The notes under the pieces: model-generated | What the model was told of the DNA's origin: nothing | Seen by the model: only the letters and a program-made list of their open reading frames with translations | The model's database searches: none | From: Apis mellifera | Lineage: Eukaryota > Arthropoda > Insecta > Hymenoptera > Apidae | Length of the DNA stretch: 64,000 nucleotides | Direction: 5' to 3' | Assembly (NCBI RefSeq): GCF_003254395.2 | Contig: NW_020555864.1 | Span: 28,712-92,711 of the forward strand | Made by a program: the position numbers and the translations under genes | Shown: positions 47,092-59,740 of the stretch, in pieces | Layout of the letters: every line of letters begins with the position of its first letter | Position numbering within the stretch: position 1 is the stretch's first letter

Positions 47092-47998
47092 ATGAAAAAA
47101 TTTTTAAATTTCTTTAATTCTAATATTTATTTTTAAAAATAATTATATCAACAATCTATTTGCTAACACCAATACATTAATTATATATGAAATTTTTGAT
47201 CAATTTTAGGAATTTTTTTAATAATTCAAATTATTTCTGGATTTATATTATCAGCACATCATTGTCCTAATATTGACACTGCATTTTGATCAATTACAAA
47301 TATTATAAGAAATATAAATTCAGGTTGATTATTTCGATTAATTCATGTAAATGGGGTTTCATTTTATTTTATAGTTATATACATTCATATTAGATATAAT
47401 ATATTTTATTGTTCATATAAATTACTTAGTATGAGAAAATGGAAATTTTAATTTTTTTAATATTAATAGCAGCAGTATTTACTTTTTATAGGTTATGTTT
47501 TACCTTGAGAACAAATATCATATTGATAAGCTACAGTTATTACAAATTTACTATCAGCAATTCCATACATTGTGATAAATTGTATTACGAATTTGAAGTG
47601 GATTTCATTACATTTTATTTTAGCATTAGTATTTTATTTATAATTATTTTACATTTATTTGCACTTTATTTAACTGGTTCATCAAATCCATTAGGTTCAA
47701 ATTACAACAATTATAAAATTTAATTTCATCCATATTTTTCAATTAAAGATCTATTTTAATTCTATATTATTTTATTTATCTTTATATTTATTAATTCTTA
47801 ATTTCCATACCACTTAAAAGATCCAAATAATTTTAAAATTGCAAATCAATAAATACTCTAATACATGTTAAACCTGAATGATATTTTTTATTTGCATATT
47901 CAATTTTACGTGCAATTCCTAATAAATTTGGTGAGGTTAATTGGATTAGTAAGATCAATTTTAATTTTATATGTCACTATTTTGTATAATAACAACTT
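47092..47998 (+). pseudogene. CYTB: CytB NUMT pseudogene, most of the gene
   Basis: Starts MKKFLNFFNSNIYF (47092). Recognisable cytochrome b signatures follow: LGIFLIIQIISGFILSAHHC (about 47212-47271), NSGWLFRLIHVNGVSFYF (about 47315-47370), GYVLPW-type sequence at about 47492, LHLFALYLTGSSNPLGSNYN (about 47650-47710), and a C-terminal stretch with KPEWYFLFAYSI-like remnants at about 47865-47905. Several frameshifts (near 47130, 47400-47440, 47590, 47800) break it. The 94-codon open frame at 47439-47723 is a chance opening inside this pseudogene. It reaches close to the normal 3' end before the switch to D1. Confidence 0.92.
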
Positions 47999-48000
47999 AT

Positions 48001-49790
48001 ATTGCAATATTATAATATAAATGTAGCACACTAACACACTTTACTTACGTTCTATCCGAAATGGTTATAATTCAGTGGTAAATTCTGTCATTATTGAACA
48101 TGTGTAGGAATTTTTTCATTATTTTGATATTTGGAATATATTGTCCAAGAAACATTGTACATATATGTATATATATATTTAGATTTTTTTCATTTAACTC
48201 AGATATTTTATACACTATAATAATTATATATTCAAATAAATTATTTTTTCTATTTTGATCTGATTTAGATTGTTTGTTTTATATTTTGATTTTATTCAAG
48301 TCTTTTTTTTTCATTTGCTCAAAATGTTGAAGAAAATGCTATGAATATATATATAAAAGAAATTGGTAAGAATTAATATTTCTGAAAAAAATTGCATAAA
48401 AGAAACGAAATAAAATTTTTTTGATCTTTTTATATTTTATATTTTATACTTTTATTTTTTTTACATTTAATATTCTATTCTTTAATAAAAACAAATGTAA
48501 ATTTTTTAAATTTAACCAAAAAAATGTGTTAAAAAATATTTTTTCGTAAAAAATGTAAAATATTTCAAGTTTCTTCACCTAATAGTAGATCGAAACATAA
48601 TTGTGAGAAGCATGAAAAACAAAATAGTTTATTTTCTAAAAATTTATAATGAAACATGTTTGTTCGAATGCTTATACTCATACATTGTGTGAGACACTAT
48701 TACATTTGATATTAAATCCAATTTAATATCATTTAGTTTCGAACGCGAATATAAAATATTAAAGCAAGATTTTTATTTTCTATATGTACTTTCAATACTT
48801 TATTATTTTCATCTATATTAACATATACATACAATATAACAAATATCATAATTAAGATTTGTTGAAGTTAATAAATATTTCATTAATAATTCTTCTTCTT
48901 CAGTTTATAGGTGTTATGAAATTTGAATAAAATATTGTTATTTTTATATTTAATTATATATCTAGATAATGTTATTCTATTGATTTTATATTTTTTAGCT
49001 TTTTGTTCTTATTAATTTATTTTCATTAATAACTTTCAATATAGCATTTTTAATATAAAATTAAGTGAATTTATTTGACAATTTTTAAATTTCTATTTAA
49101 ACGACATTTATTAAAATAAATTATAAATTTCTATCATTATTTCTTATATATAAGAATATTTATTATAGATTATGCAAGACTAAATTATTTTAGAAAGGTA
49201 TAATATATGTATCGATATATATCAAATTTTCCTTGACTCTATGCTTCATACTTCTTTAAATATAGAATTTTAAAATAATAATTATAACAATATTTAATTT
49301 CAACTGAAACTAACGAAAGTTGACTTAAAATATTGTATTTTCGTATAAAATTAATAACATTTTATAGTAATCATTATATATATCACTATATAATGATAAA
49401 AATCTTATATAAATAAAATAAATATTTACATTTTTCATCATTAAAAATAATTTCTATAATAAAATAAAATAGTTTTAGTTAATAAAATTATTTAAAATAA
49501 TTATAACTTAATATGTACGTTACACAGATATATAGTAAGATACATAGAGATATGATATAATCTACTTTTTTATTTTTAACGTGGGAAATTTAAAAATATT
49601 TCAAATCTGTTTGTGTACCAATTTCAATCCACTCTCTTCTAAATATATAATATATGAATTTTTTTGGACTTTTTTTTTCATACTATATCGATTATAAATA
49701 ATCTCCATTTGTGTTCGATTTACCATAGTTTGAATTTACCATAAAAACATAATAATAATAATCAAATCCAACAATTTTTATTATAGCTTC
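48001..49790 (+). repeat. segmental duplication D1, copy 2
   Basis: Partner of 15641-17445. The right homology edge (CAACAATTTT at about 49770-49780) is exactly where the mariner begins in copy 1. Copy 2 lacks the mariner and continues into unrelated sequence. Confidence 0.9.
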
Positions 49791-50039
49791 TTCATCTTTT
49801 AAAATTTATTGTTGGTGATTATATTTTTAATAATCTTAGATTATCAACAATGCTATGTTAAATAAATATAAAACTATTTATTTAAAAATTTAATCTATCT
49901 TTTAATTTTTTAGTATTATAATTGTAACTTATTTGATTGTAAAATTAAAATTCATGCAAGAAGTAATTTTGGTAGAAAACAGAAGTTTATAATTAAAAAT
50001 TGTAAAATTTTTATTGATTCATGAAATATACAGTATAAG
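49791..50039. other. AT-rich linker
   Basis: Nothing recognised. Confidence 0.5.
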
Positions 50040-50860
50040 GTTATGTATGGAATAGCATATCGGAATGGCTTCCATGGTTTTGCTGGCTCATATGCACTCT
50101 TTTGTTGAAATTTTCCATGATCGATTCGTATAAATGTGGCTGAATTTTATTGATACAGCATTCAATTTTCTCCTTCAAAGTACAATGGTCGTGAGCTTGC
50201 TGGCATAAACTTTAAAATTGAAAAACCCTAAGAAAAAATCCAACTGCGTTAAATCGCACGATCTGGGCGGCCAATTTTGATTAAAAATGGGAAATAACTC
50301 ATACAGTAAATGAATTGTTTTTCGTATTGTACCGTCTTGTTGAAACTATCATCCAACATATCATCCATATCCATATCTTGCAATTTAGGCATAAAAAACT
50401 GGATTGTCGTGTCGGGATAGTGAGCACCATTAACTATTGTTATCCGTCCGATCAGCCGCATTTTCGAAGAAGAATGGTTCGATGATAGGCCTCCAGTCCG
50501 AAATTCGTATCAAACAGTGATTTGTGAATGCGAATTTGTGTGAATGTAAATTTTTCAACAATTACTCATTTTCTGAATCCCAAATGCGACAATTTTGTCG
50601 ATTAACCAATTCATCAAGATGAAAATCAATCTCATCGCTGAAGATGATTTTGTTCGAAAAATCTTCATTATTTTTAAAATATTGCTCAACAATGAAAATG
50701 CATTGTTCTTTCGTAGCTTTCTAGCCTAGCACTCCATTTTTAATAATCCCGAATTATTGTCACGCTATCTCTTTTTTTTAGTTGGCAATACTTTACCTCA
50801 CAAAATTAAAATCTTGCGTGAATTTATCAATACGAATAAATATAATGAAAGCTTTAAAGA
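50040..50860 (-). pseudogene. Tc1/mariner-type transposase, deletion derivative
   Basis: Sister of 11086-11660. Minus-strand reading: a leader with AAAGTATTGCCAACT (about 50792) and the start region TMHFHC/VEQYFKNNED (about 50710-50675) jump directly to NKIIFSDEIDFHLDELVNRQ, then NCRIWDSEN (about 50655-50570). GLEAYHRTI/FFEN and FFMPKLQDMDMDD follow at about 50500-50345. The C-terminal TLKEKIECCINKIQPHLYES, then IMENFNKRVHM and MLFHT (about 50190-50050), which copy 11086 lacks, is preserved. The second catalytic motif is disrupted (DDSFNKTVQ in place of FQQDGATCHT), and several frameshifts occur. Confidence 0.85.
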
Positions 50861-52980
50861 TTAATGACTTATTATTGTTAAAATCATGATTTATCTATTA
50901 TCTATTTCACATCACTGTAATTCACGAATAAAAAAGTAGAAAGAAGAAATTGGAAAAAAATATCGATTTGATATTCTTACACATTCATTGTATGATTCTC
51001 TCAGAAAACATATTAAGACGATATCAAAATGAACATAAAAACCAAATTTGAGATAAGTACACAAATGTTTATTAAGACTTATTTATTATAAATTTCCTTT
51101 AGATTTCTTTATATTTATTATTATTTGTCTTTATATTTATTTTATATTGTTTTGCTTTTTCAACTAATCAAAATTTAAATTGATTTTACTTATTTAATAA
51201 ATAAATCTCAATATATAATATATTTTTGTATATTAATTTTGAAATTATTTTAAATAAATATATTATTATAAACGATGATATACTAAATTTATAATTTACA
51301 ATTGCAAATTGTGAAATAAAAGAAGAAGATCACATTATACCGATCATTTAATTAACATAAAGAATTACAATAGTCTGTGTGTCTTATAATTCAAGCATAA
51401 TGCGCAGATCATTATACGCAGATATATATATAAAATTATAAATATATTTGCAAATCATAATATAATATATATGCAAATGGTGTAATACATATATAAATGA
51501 CATCATAAACGCAATAAATACTCTATACAGCTACACAATTTGCATTATAATATTTGCATTGTTTATAAAAATATATATTACTATACAGCAGATTTGATTA
51601 AATAACAGCTAATTGACAAACTATGATTCATACCTCTTTTTATTTGTTTAGAAAAATTAGAAGAATATAAAGATCTTTTCATATCTCTAAATTAAGACGA
51701 CTTTTTCTGTATTTCACGATTTCTACTATAATATAGTTCCCATTAAGTATAAATTATTGAACATCATTTAATTCTAATATTCATTTTATTCATAATCTAA
51801 AATATATATATGTAATTAATATATTCGTGTTTTTTAATATATTAAGTTATATATTGAAACACATATATTGAAATACATGTATATTAACATTTTAATATAT
51901 TTATATCTTATTTTTTAATTAAATATGCTTCGATTTAAATCTATTTCAATGATGGATAATTGGATCAAGCAAATATCCATAAATTTGCTAAAAAATATAA
52001 TAACTTTCAGTAATATTGGAATGATTTTTCGTAAGTTAAAGATATTGTAATAAAAGAAAGAGAATCGTTTACTTCATAAAAATATGAACATTTTATTTTT
52101 CTCAATAATCATCAAAATAAATGATTAAAAAATTAAATATTATTAATCAAAATCATGATATTTCTTATTTTTACATAACATTCAGTAAATTCTATTTTTA
52201 TTGCAAATTATTTACATAAAATCTTAATATTTAGATACTTAGTTAAATAACATATAAATATATTAAGATATTGATACATATGAAAGCATACATTATCTCG
52301 TAATATCTCTATATATGTATTAAAGAATATATGGATTAAAATATGAATATATTAATTATTATGTATTGTTTAGTAAGCAAGTTATTGGTAATTGATTTGA
52401 TAGGTAAGTCGCTCATTCTATCAATTGTGATATACACAAAATCGTCAATCAATAGACATTATAAATATTCTATATTATTACATTATACATAAATATTTTT
52501 CGAATATATAATATGTCGGATATATTTTAGATATATAAATGCGATTATTTTTGTTAATATCAGAAATACAAGAAAGTGTTTCAGACAAAAATTATGATAT
52601 CGATGGACATATATTATGATAATAAATGTTTGAATCTGAATTATCGTGAAATCATCTTTAAACTTTTAAATAGAATTCTATATTTTTTATTATATATCTT
52701 TATATTGATGTGAAACGTTTTAAAAAATTACTTAACATTTTAAAAAATTACTAAATTTTCTAACATTTTGCTTTTAATATTATACAGTAAGAAGATTGCT
52801 TTATTGAATTTATATATCGTTATAATTTGAAAAATCAATTTGTGTAAGAAAAATGAGAAACAAAAAATATCAAGGACTAGAAACAAAAGAGATATTTTCA
52901 ACGTTTTCTTCATTATTAATAATGTATCTTTGTAATTTGTTTCTTCATTTCTTTTAACATTTAAATTATTTCTTCAAATA
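50861..52980. other. AT-rich non-coding stretch
   Basis: No gene, repeat or RNA identified. Confidence 0.6.
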
Positions 52981-52984
52981 TCGT

Positions 52985-55830
52985 TAATAGAATGCATTTA
53001 TTTCTGATATATCCATATGTATCTAAATATTTTTCAATTTTATAATTTATTATGATTACAAATATTTTTTTTTTTACGTATTTATCTTCAATTATAATAT
53101 TAATAATATTTCAATTATAATTTATATATTTATTTTATTTATTTGAATATTTCGTTATCATTGTTTATCAATATGTTACAAATAATATAAATCAATAATC
53201 TGGATTTATATTTGTTTGTATATCTTTTCGCTTGATTTTTAATTAATTCGTTTCTGAAAATCCAATTTCATGTTTATTGTATTTGATTAATTATTTCTTA
53301 AATACATGTATTTAATATTCTAATCTTATTCGAAATTAAGGATAATACATGATTTTATCTACTGAAGAATATGTCATATATAAAAATGTTCATTTGCAAT
53401 TTGAATTTATCATAAAAGATTACCGAATGAATGTACGAAGTAATATGATTACGAAGTAAAATATAATATATTATAAAAAATTTCAGATGTTCAATATTTT
53501 TATTATAACTTCTTCTTTATTCTTTCTAATTTATTATTAGTTATATAGCATTATTATTAATATTATATAGCAGATTATAAATATTAATAATTAAATGAGT
53601 ATAACATTCATATTATTTAAAATTTAATCTTTATTTCATAATACTATATAATTTTTTTTTTAATAATAATAACTTTTAATATTATAGTAATTATTATTAG
53701 ACTATATTATTTTTATATTAAAATTAATTAAATTAATTAAATTCAATATCTAAAATAGTTTTGGATCCATACTTCAAACAATTAATATACAGTTCATTTA
53801 AGAATCATAGATTTATTCATTATTTATATATTTCATAGTGCATTATTGCATTTTTCATTTTGAGATCATATAAATAAAAAATTACATCTAATTCTTTTTT
53901 GTCATTAAATTAAATACATATAATATAATGCATACGTAATCTGGCATTTTCATCATAATATTCATTCAAATTAAATTTTGAATCTTTTTTATCGTTAAGG
54001 ATAAAAATTAGGATTGATTATAAAGCAGTCAATATAGCTGGAATTTCATTTTCAATAAGTTCAATATTTTTAATATTTAATAATTTATGTACGAGTACAA
54101 TTTCTTCATATTTTCCAAATTCTTAATAACAGTAGAAACTGAGATATAACATTGCTATTTCATAAGTTACACTTGCATATCAAATAATTTGCGGTCGTAA
54201 AGATTCTGACCTTTATGCATTATAATGCGATATCGCAAGTGTCCATTCTTGGAAATCGTCTTACTGTCATTAGTTCATCATTAGTTAATCATGAGTTTCA
54301 ATTTGCATTTTTGCCGAAGCTATCTATTGGAAGACGAATCAAAACTCGCGACAGTTTTCCGAAATCGTAATCAAAATAGATTTCAGATTAGATCGTTAGG
54401 TAGAACTGAAATAAAACTCAGATCGAAATTAAAATTGAGATAGAATTTAGATCAGATCGCAGTTAAATGCTACAAAAATCGCATTTAATCAAAAATCAGA
54501 AAATATTATTAGAATGTTAGAAATGATAGAATTTATTCAGTTATTAACCGCAAAATAATTAGAATTAGCTTCTAAGATTACAATATAAATTTTATATTAG
54601 ATTTAAATAAATTTTATAACAATAAATGATTAAAAAATATTCTCAATATTATACAAATTTAAAATATCATCGATCTTCTTGATACATAAGTTCGTTAAGA
54701 AATGACCGCTCCATCGTATCGCATGTAGAGAAGACTGCTGTCACTATTACGAAGTTCAAAGAAAATGTACGTTTCCTACCGATTGCATCAAATCTAATTT
54801 TTCGAGTATAATATCGACGAATAATCCAGCAGTTTTTAATTTTTATTATTAATAACATCACAATAATTTATTACGATAAAAAATTGACATAACTTTATTA
54901 TTTTTATTATTTTATTGTCTTTAATAATTTCTTAAGATGGTAAAAATAATAATCGATATATTTTTATAAACTAAAACTAAATTTACATTTTTATGATATT
55001 AGTTTTCGACTTATTCAATTATAATTGTACTAAGATATTTTAAATATCATTTTACATGAAAAACAATTATAGATAATTCATATGCAATAGATTGTTTTAT
55101 AACTGCTTTTTAAATGTTTTATAAATTAAAATTATATTAAAATAAAAAATATTGATTGAAATCTTAATTGTAAAACTTATAACATATGCAATACCGAATA
55201 ATACCAGTAATCTCAAACAATAAAACTAACGATCGAAGGAAAAAGCATAAAAAATCGAAAATTAATTAATTTTGTTGTCACAATATTTAATAGGTTCTAT
55301 AAATTCCACGATAAAATAAGAATAAATAGAATTATTTACCGCGTAATTGAGAGATCACTTGCACTGGTAATATATTTTGTCAGGATGATTTTCGATAAAA
55401 AAGAAATCACACCATGTTATTATAGGCTTCTTTACTTACGACTTTCTGATTATAGTTTTTTGAATATTGAGATCCTATGGAATGTCCGTTAAAGAAAAAA
55501 TATAATAAGAATTAAGCATAAAAATTAATTACTAATAAAAATTAATCAATTAGAGAGAATTAAAAATGCAATAAAATAATTTAAGAAAATAAATAAATAT
55601 GTAAAAAATATAATATAAAAAAGAAAAGACATACAAAAGATCATAAAATTAGGAAAAACTAAAACGTAGAATAATTAAAGTATAGTTCTTAGCTTCATTC
55701 ATAATTCTTATCTTTTCCAAAAAAAAAAAAAAAAGAAAATTATTGAATGAATGAAATGAAAATTATTGAATCTTTTTAATAAAATATTTTTCATATACTC
55801 TTTTTAAGAAATTTTGAAAAGAAGAATTTT
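52985..55830 (+). repeat. segmental duplication D3, copy 1
   Basis: Partner of 60505-64000, direct orientation. Shared strings include TCTGATATATCCAT.TGTATC, AAAACTCGCGACAGTTTTCC, GATCGTTAGGTAGAACTGAA, TATCGACGAATAATCCAGCA and ATCACACCATGTTA. Copy 1 has about 150 bp (about 55255-55400) that copy 2 lost between two A-rich AAAAAATC-like stretches. No coding frame is conserved. Confidence 0.92.
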
Positions 55831-55893
55831 GGAAAAAAGATGTCAATTACCAGATTTTACAATGAGAAAGTGACTACGTATCGAGACTTACTA
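55676..55893. ncRNA. element E7, copy f (candidate structured RNA, partly decayed)
   Basis: Has the family core: TATAGTTCTTAGCTTC (about 55681), GATGTCAATTACC (about 55839) and TGACTACGTATCGAGAC (about 55871). P3 is ATC-TTTTCC (55710-18) with GGAAAA(AA)GAT (55831-41). P2 is reduced to TAGT/ACTA plus wobbles. It lies in the right part of duplication D3, so the copy at 63850 is its direct paralogue. Confidence 0.5.
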
Positions 55894-56254
55894 AAGCTAA
55901 AAAATTAAATGCAATAAAAATTAAATAAATTAAGAAACATATAAATGAAGTACGAAACATTAATATTAATGTTTAATATAGATGAATTAGAAAAATATAA
56001 AATATAAATAATTGATTATTGAAATAAATTATAATTAATGTTAAATAAATTATGAAAAAAAAAGAAATAGAAATTAAATAAATAAAATGAAATGATTATT
56101 TAAATTAATGTATAATTATTTTTACAATGATCCTTTACAATAATTTAAAGCGAAAAAAGTAATTATAATTTATATGAAGAATTGCAATGTTTACAAAGAG
56201 AGAGTTCAACACATGATTAATAAAAATGAAGAAGAAATTAAAAAAAAATCAACT
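55894..56254. repeat. spacer of the E7-E8 array
   Basis: AT-rich; homologous to 26291-26804 (TTAGAAAAATATAAAATATA; AAATGAAATGATTATTTAAA and so on). Confidence 0.55.
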
Positions 56255-56580
56255 TGTTAATCATTGCCATTCTTGTATCACGACTTACATCGCTGGACTT
56301 ATAAGGATCAACAGACAAATAATTCTTATCAATCGTGGTTAATCGAAAGTTGCGACAACGGCTTAATAGAAAAAATATTTATTCCAATGACATAGAAAAG
56401 ATATAGAATTGTAGACTCTAGTCCACTAGCGCCAGATTATAAAAATAAATTCGATCGCAAGACCTTTGATTGAGTATTCGAAAGTATTAATTGACCTAAA
56501 CGCGGAATCTTGACTGACCATCGGAAATAGAGTACCCGTTCAACGATTCTTGTCATCGTTGCGTGTGGTTGACAGTGAAT
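56255..56580. ncRNA. element E8, copy ii
   Basis: Starts near CACGACTTACATCGCTGGAC and ends near ACCATCGGAAATAGAGTACC. The hairpin region (about 56464-56500) keeps inner GTATT/AGTAT with two G-T wobbles, but the outer arm has three mismatches, so this copy is more decayed than i and iii. Confidence 0.5.
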
Positions 56581-57067
56581 TAAGAAAAGCTAGAAAAAAC
56601 TTAACGAAAAACTATTATAAAAATAAATAATCATAAAGATAAGTACAAGAAAAAATAAGAAATAAACGTTTCGAATAATTATAAAAATTGAAATTGGAGA
56701 TGAAAATAGAAAACGAAAATTATAGTAAAACTCAAAATACTCGAGATCTATTTTAAAGTAAAACAATTGAGATTTTTATTTTATACCTTAAGTTAAATAA
56801 TATATTTTTGTTCGCATTAAATTTAATCTATATATCTATCTTATAATTTAATTTATTTTTCGCTTATATTTATCGCTTGATGAAATTTAAATCTAATTTA
56901 AATCTCAAAAAATCTTACAAATCTTAAATCTACGTTTCAAGTATTCGCGTTAAAATGTATTCGTATTACACTCACATTTTACTTCGCACGAAAAAAGTTA
57001 AATGAAATTAAAATTATACTTAAATATTGAGGAATAATGAGATAAATAAAGAATAAAAAAAATTTGT
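56581..57067. other. AT-rich linker in the array
   Basis: No gene; separates two E8 copies that lie about 800 bp apart without an E7 between them. Confidence 0.5.
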
Positions 57068-57432
57068 ATGACTGCTCCATCACGACTTACATCGATCGAC
57101 TTATTTGGCTTATCAAACGGATGATATTCATGTTGACAAGCAAAGGGTTGATACGGTCTTGTAGTCGAATGCACGATGTTCACAATTACAGGAGTTAGAA
57201 GTAGTTCCAAGACTATCGAAGTCGGATTATTAGGATGTCGTCCCAATAACACGAAGGAAGGAACTGGAAATCATCTTAAAATCACCGAAGCCGATTTACA
57301 GAAGACCGCAGTAGTACAGAACTTATCTCAGATCAATTGGTATCCAAGATATCAATTGATCAGAGCGCGGACCTTTGACTGGCTATCGAAGTAGAGCATC
57401 AGTTCGATGAATTCTTGCAATTGTGACGATTG
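57068..57432. ncRNA. element E8, copy iii
   Basis: CACGACTTACATCGATCGAC at the start and GCGGACCTTTGACTGGCTAT near the end identify it. The hairpin is excellent: GATCAATTGGTATC (57331-44) with GATATCAATTGATC (57348-61), 14 pairs with one G-T. Most of this stem sequence differs from copy i, yet it folds at the same place. The plus-strand frame 57176-57394 and minus-strand frame 56998-57252 are not conserved elsewhere. Confidence 0.55.
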
Positions 57433-57699
57433 ATGAACAGTCGATTCGAATTGAATTTGAAAAATAATTAATGAAAAGAAAGTAAAAGTAATTAGCTATA
57501 TAAAATCGATAAATTAAGAAAATATAGAGAATTTTATATTTGACTTAAAAGTTAGAATTAGTGTTTAGGTACGAAATGTGCTCGCAATAAATAAACGTAT
57601 TCTATGTATCATATGATATTAACTTAACTTAAAATTAAGACGCACCCCACGATGATCGCATGATGATTCCATGACGAACCAGCGATGATCCCACGATGA

Positions 57700-57870
57700 A
57701 TTTAATAAAGTGGTACCTGCAATTCAATCTAAATGACCAAAAAAAAAAAACTAAAATATCCAAAGGAAAATTAGCACAAATCTAAAAATTGGACTATTAA
57801 TAGATACTGCGTAATTCGTAGCTTAATATCGATTTTTAAAAAATTTATCATTGAAAAATTTTCGAAGAAA
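57700..57870. repeat. element E7, 3'-truncated copy
   Basis: GGTACCTGCAATTCAAT (57713) and ATACTGCGTAATTCGTAGCT (57805), then TTAATATCGATTTTT, match the E7 5' half. The sequence then runs into (TA)n at about 57887 and the 3' half is missing. Pairing in P1 is largely lost. Confidence 0.6.
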
Positions 57871-57974
57871 AAATGCTAAGTTTTATTATATATATATATA
57901 TCTTATATATTATATATATCTATTATATTATATATTTTTTTTAAATATTCATTAACATTAAAACATTGTTACTA

Positions 57975-59345
57975 TTGTTATGAATGCTTCTAAATGCGTA
58001 GGAATACTGTCTACGAAAATATTATCAGATTTATTTTCATTTTTATGTTCATAAATTTATCTTTTTTTATAATTTTTTTCTATGATTTATTTGTTCAATT
58101 ACATATCGTTTATCATATCATTTCCAAACTTCTATAATATCAATACTCTATAATCTGTGGCGTATCATTGTAATATATTAAATATATTAAAATATATTAG
58201 ATAGATATCACATTATCTTCTAATAAGATACAATCACTACGATTTTACTTCAATATTTTCAACGATACTACGTGATGAAATTGTAGATTCTAAATTGAAT
58301 TATTGAATTGAATTTAATTTATTTCCATCTAAATTTTGAAAGTATCACCTCGTAAGATGTATATATATAATCTGTAGTTAGACTATCGAGAAAATTTTAT
58401 TATAAAATAAATATTTCATAAAAAATTAATGCGAATCTTCTTACCAATGTCGATTCTTTTATCTTGTTCATTATTACTGTTAATTTTAATATCGTTTTGA
58501 TATACTTAAATCATTTTGACCTAAATTGATATAATTAAATTGATACAACAATTACATTTTTTTGACAATTTTGTATCACAGGTAAGTACATAAATACATA
58601 AAAAGCATAAAAATGTACGCAATATTTACTTTGAGGAATATTGTGTTATATCTGATTTGCGTTTTCCTGCTGTTTCTCCTAAATTAATTTTTGACAATAA
58701 TATTTTTAATTATAAATAATTAATTAAATTTTGTTTTTTTATTCATACTTATTTTAAATATGGAACAAAAACAAAAATAATGATGTTCGATTCTGTCTTT
58801 TAATTTTGTAACAAAAATAGAAAAACGAAGGAAAACAATTTAATGAATACTTAGGCAAAGATTTGCCATTTTACTTTGCCAATATATTTTTAGATATACC
58901 TTGTATTAAAGTTTGTATCAAAAGTTTCTTTAGCTAATAATCAAATTTCTTGCTTCACTTCATTATTTATATTTAAAGTTGAATAAAATATAATTTCTCA
59001 AAGTTAATGGCTGTGCTTCTGCCTAACTTAAGATTGCCTGTTGTTGACGTACAGGGACAGACACATCGGATAAATTTTTTTCTTATAAAAAGAATATTGA
59101 AATTTTTATAACATAAAAGTCACTAGTGTCAATATTTGTCTTATTTCAATAATATATAATTTAATTTTTAATTTGATAAAACTTATATGACATTTAGAAC
59201 ATTATCAAAATTTCTTTCACAACTATTAACAAAACACAATGCAATCGATTATGTGATATGACGATTATGTGATGATTATGAAATGAGTATTGTCATTTCA
59301 TTAGAATAGCATTCATTAACGGCAATTGAAGTATTTTATAATCAT
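57975..59345 (-). pseudogene. broken formerly spliced gene, copy 2 (family D4, inverted)
   Basis: Reverse complement of this interval aligns with 39435-40790 from end to end. Landmarks: TTCAATTGCC.TTAAT at the 5' edge (about 59325), CTGTCCCTGTACGTCAACAA at about 59060, AAGCAAGAAATTTGATTA at about 58942, ATTGGTAAGAAGATT at about 58450 (donor-like), TTTAGATGGAAATAAATTA at about 58335, and DNIFVDSIPTHLEAF (about 58020-57980). Where copy 1 has a TAG stop after EI, this copy has TGA at the same codon; both could derive from TGG. Function unknown; clearly not intact. Confidence 0.65.
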
Positions 59346-59740
59346 GGTTCGGAGGTGATCTTCGAGCGATATATTCAGTTGAGAAATCAAAACTCAAAAT
59401 CTTAATCGCTAATGTTGAACTAATAATTAGTTAGATCAATATTAATCGCATATTAATTCTTTTAGAAAAGAAAATATATTTTTCTTGATTTGAAGAAGGC
59501 AGTTATATATAATTTCCTAAATATAAATGTTAAGGGAACATTGTACAGAACGAGAAAGCTGTAACAAATTATAAATGATAAAAGAAACGTTTGGACTTTA
59601 ATAATAATTTGTTTGCTTATTTATCGTAAATATTTAAAGTGAAATAAAATATTTGAAAAAGTATTACCTTTTTTAATTTAATCTTTCCTTATATCTTTTA
59701 CATGCAAAATAACATTTTGCTCCCGCAATAATATCATTAT
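59346..59740. other. AT-rich linker
   Basis: No gene identified. Confidence 0.5.

Larger units (their letters stand above)
46715..47998 (+). other. NUMT 2: ND6 (3' part)-CytB
   Basis: Nuclear copy of adjoining mitochondrial ND6 and CytB in organellar order. Left end abuts R200, right end abuts duplication D1 copy 2. It overlaps NUMT 1 in the ND6 part only. Confidence 0.93.

Noticed and set aside
47439..47723. 94-codon hydrophobic open frame, looks like a small membrane protein
   Set aside because: It is an opening in the CytB NUMT; the correct mitochondrial frame shows cytochrome b signatures with frameshifts.
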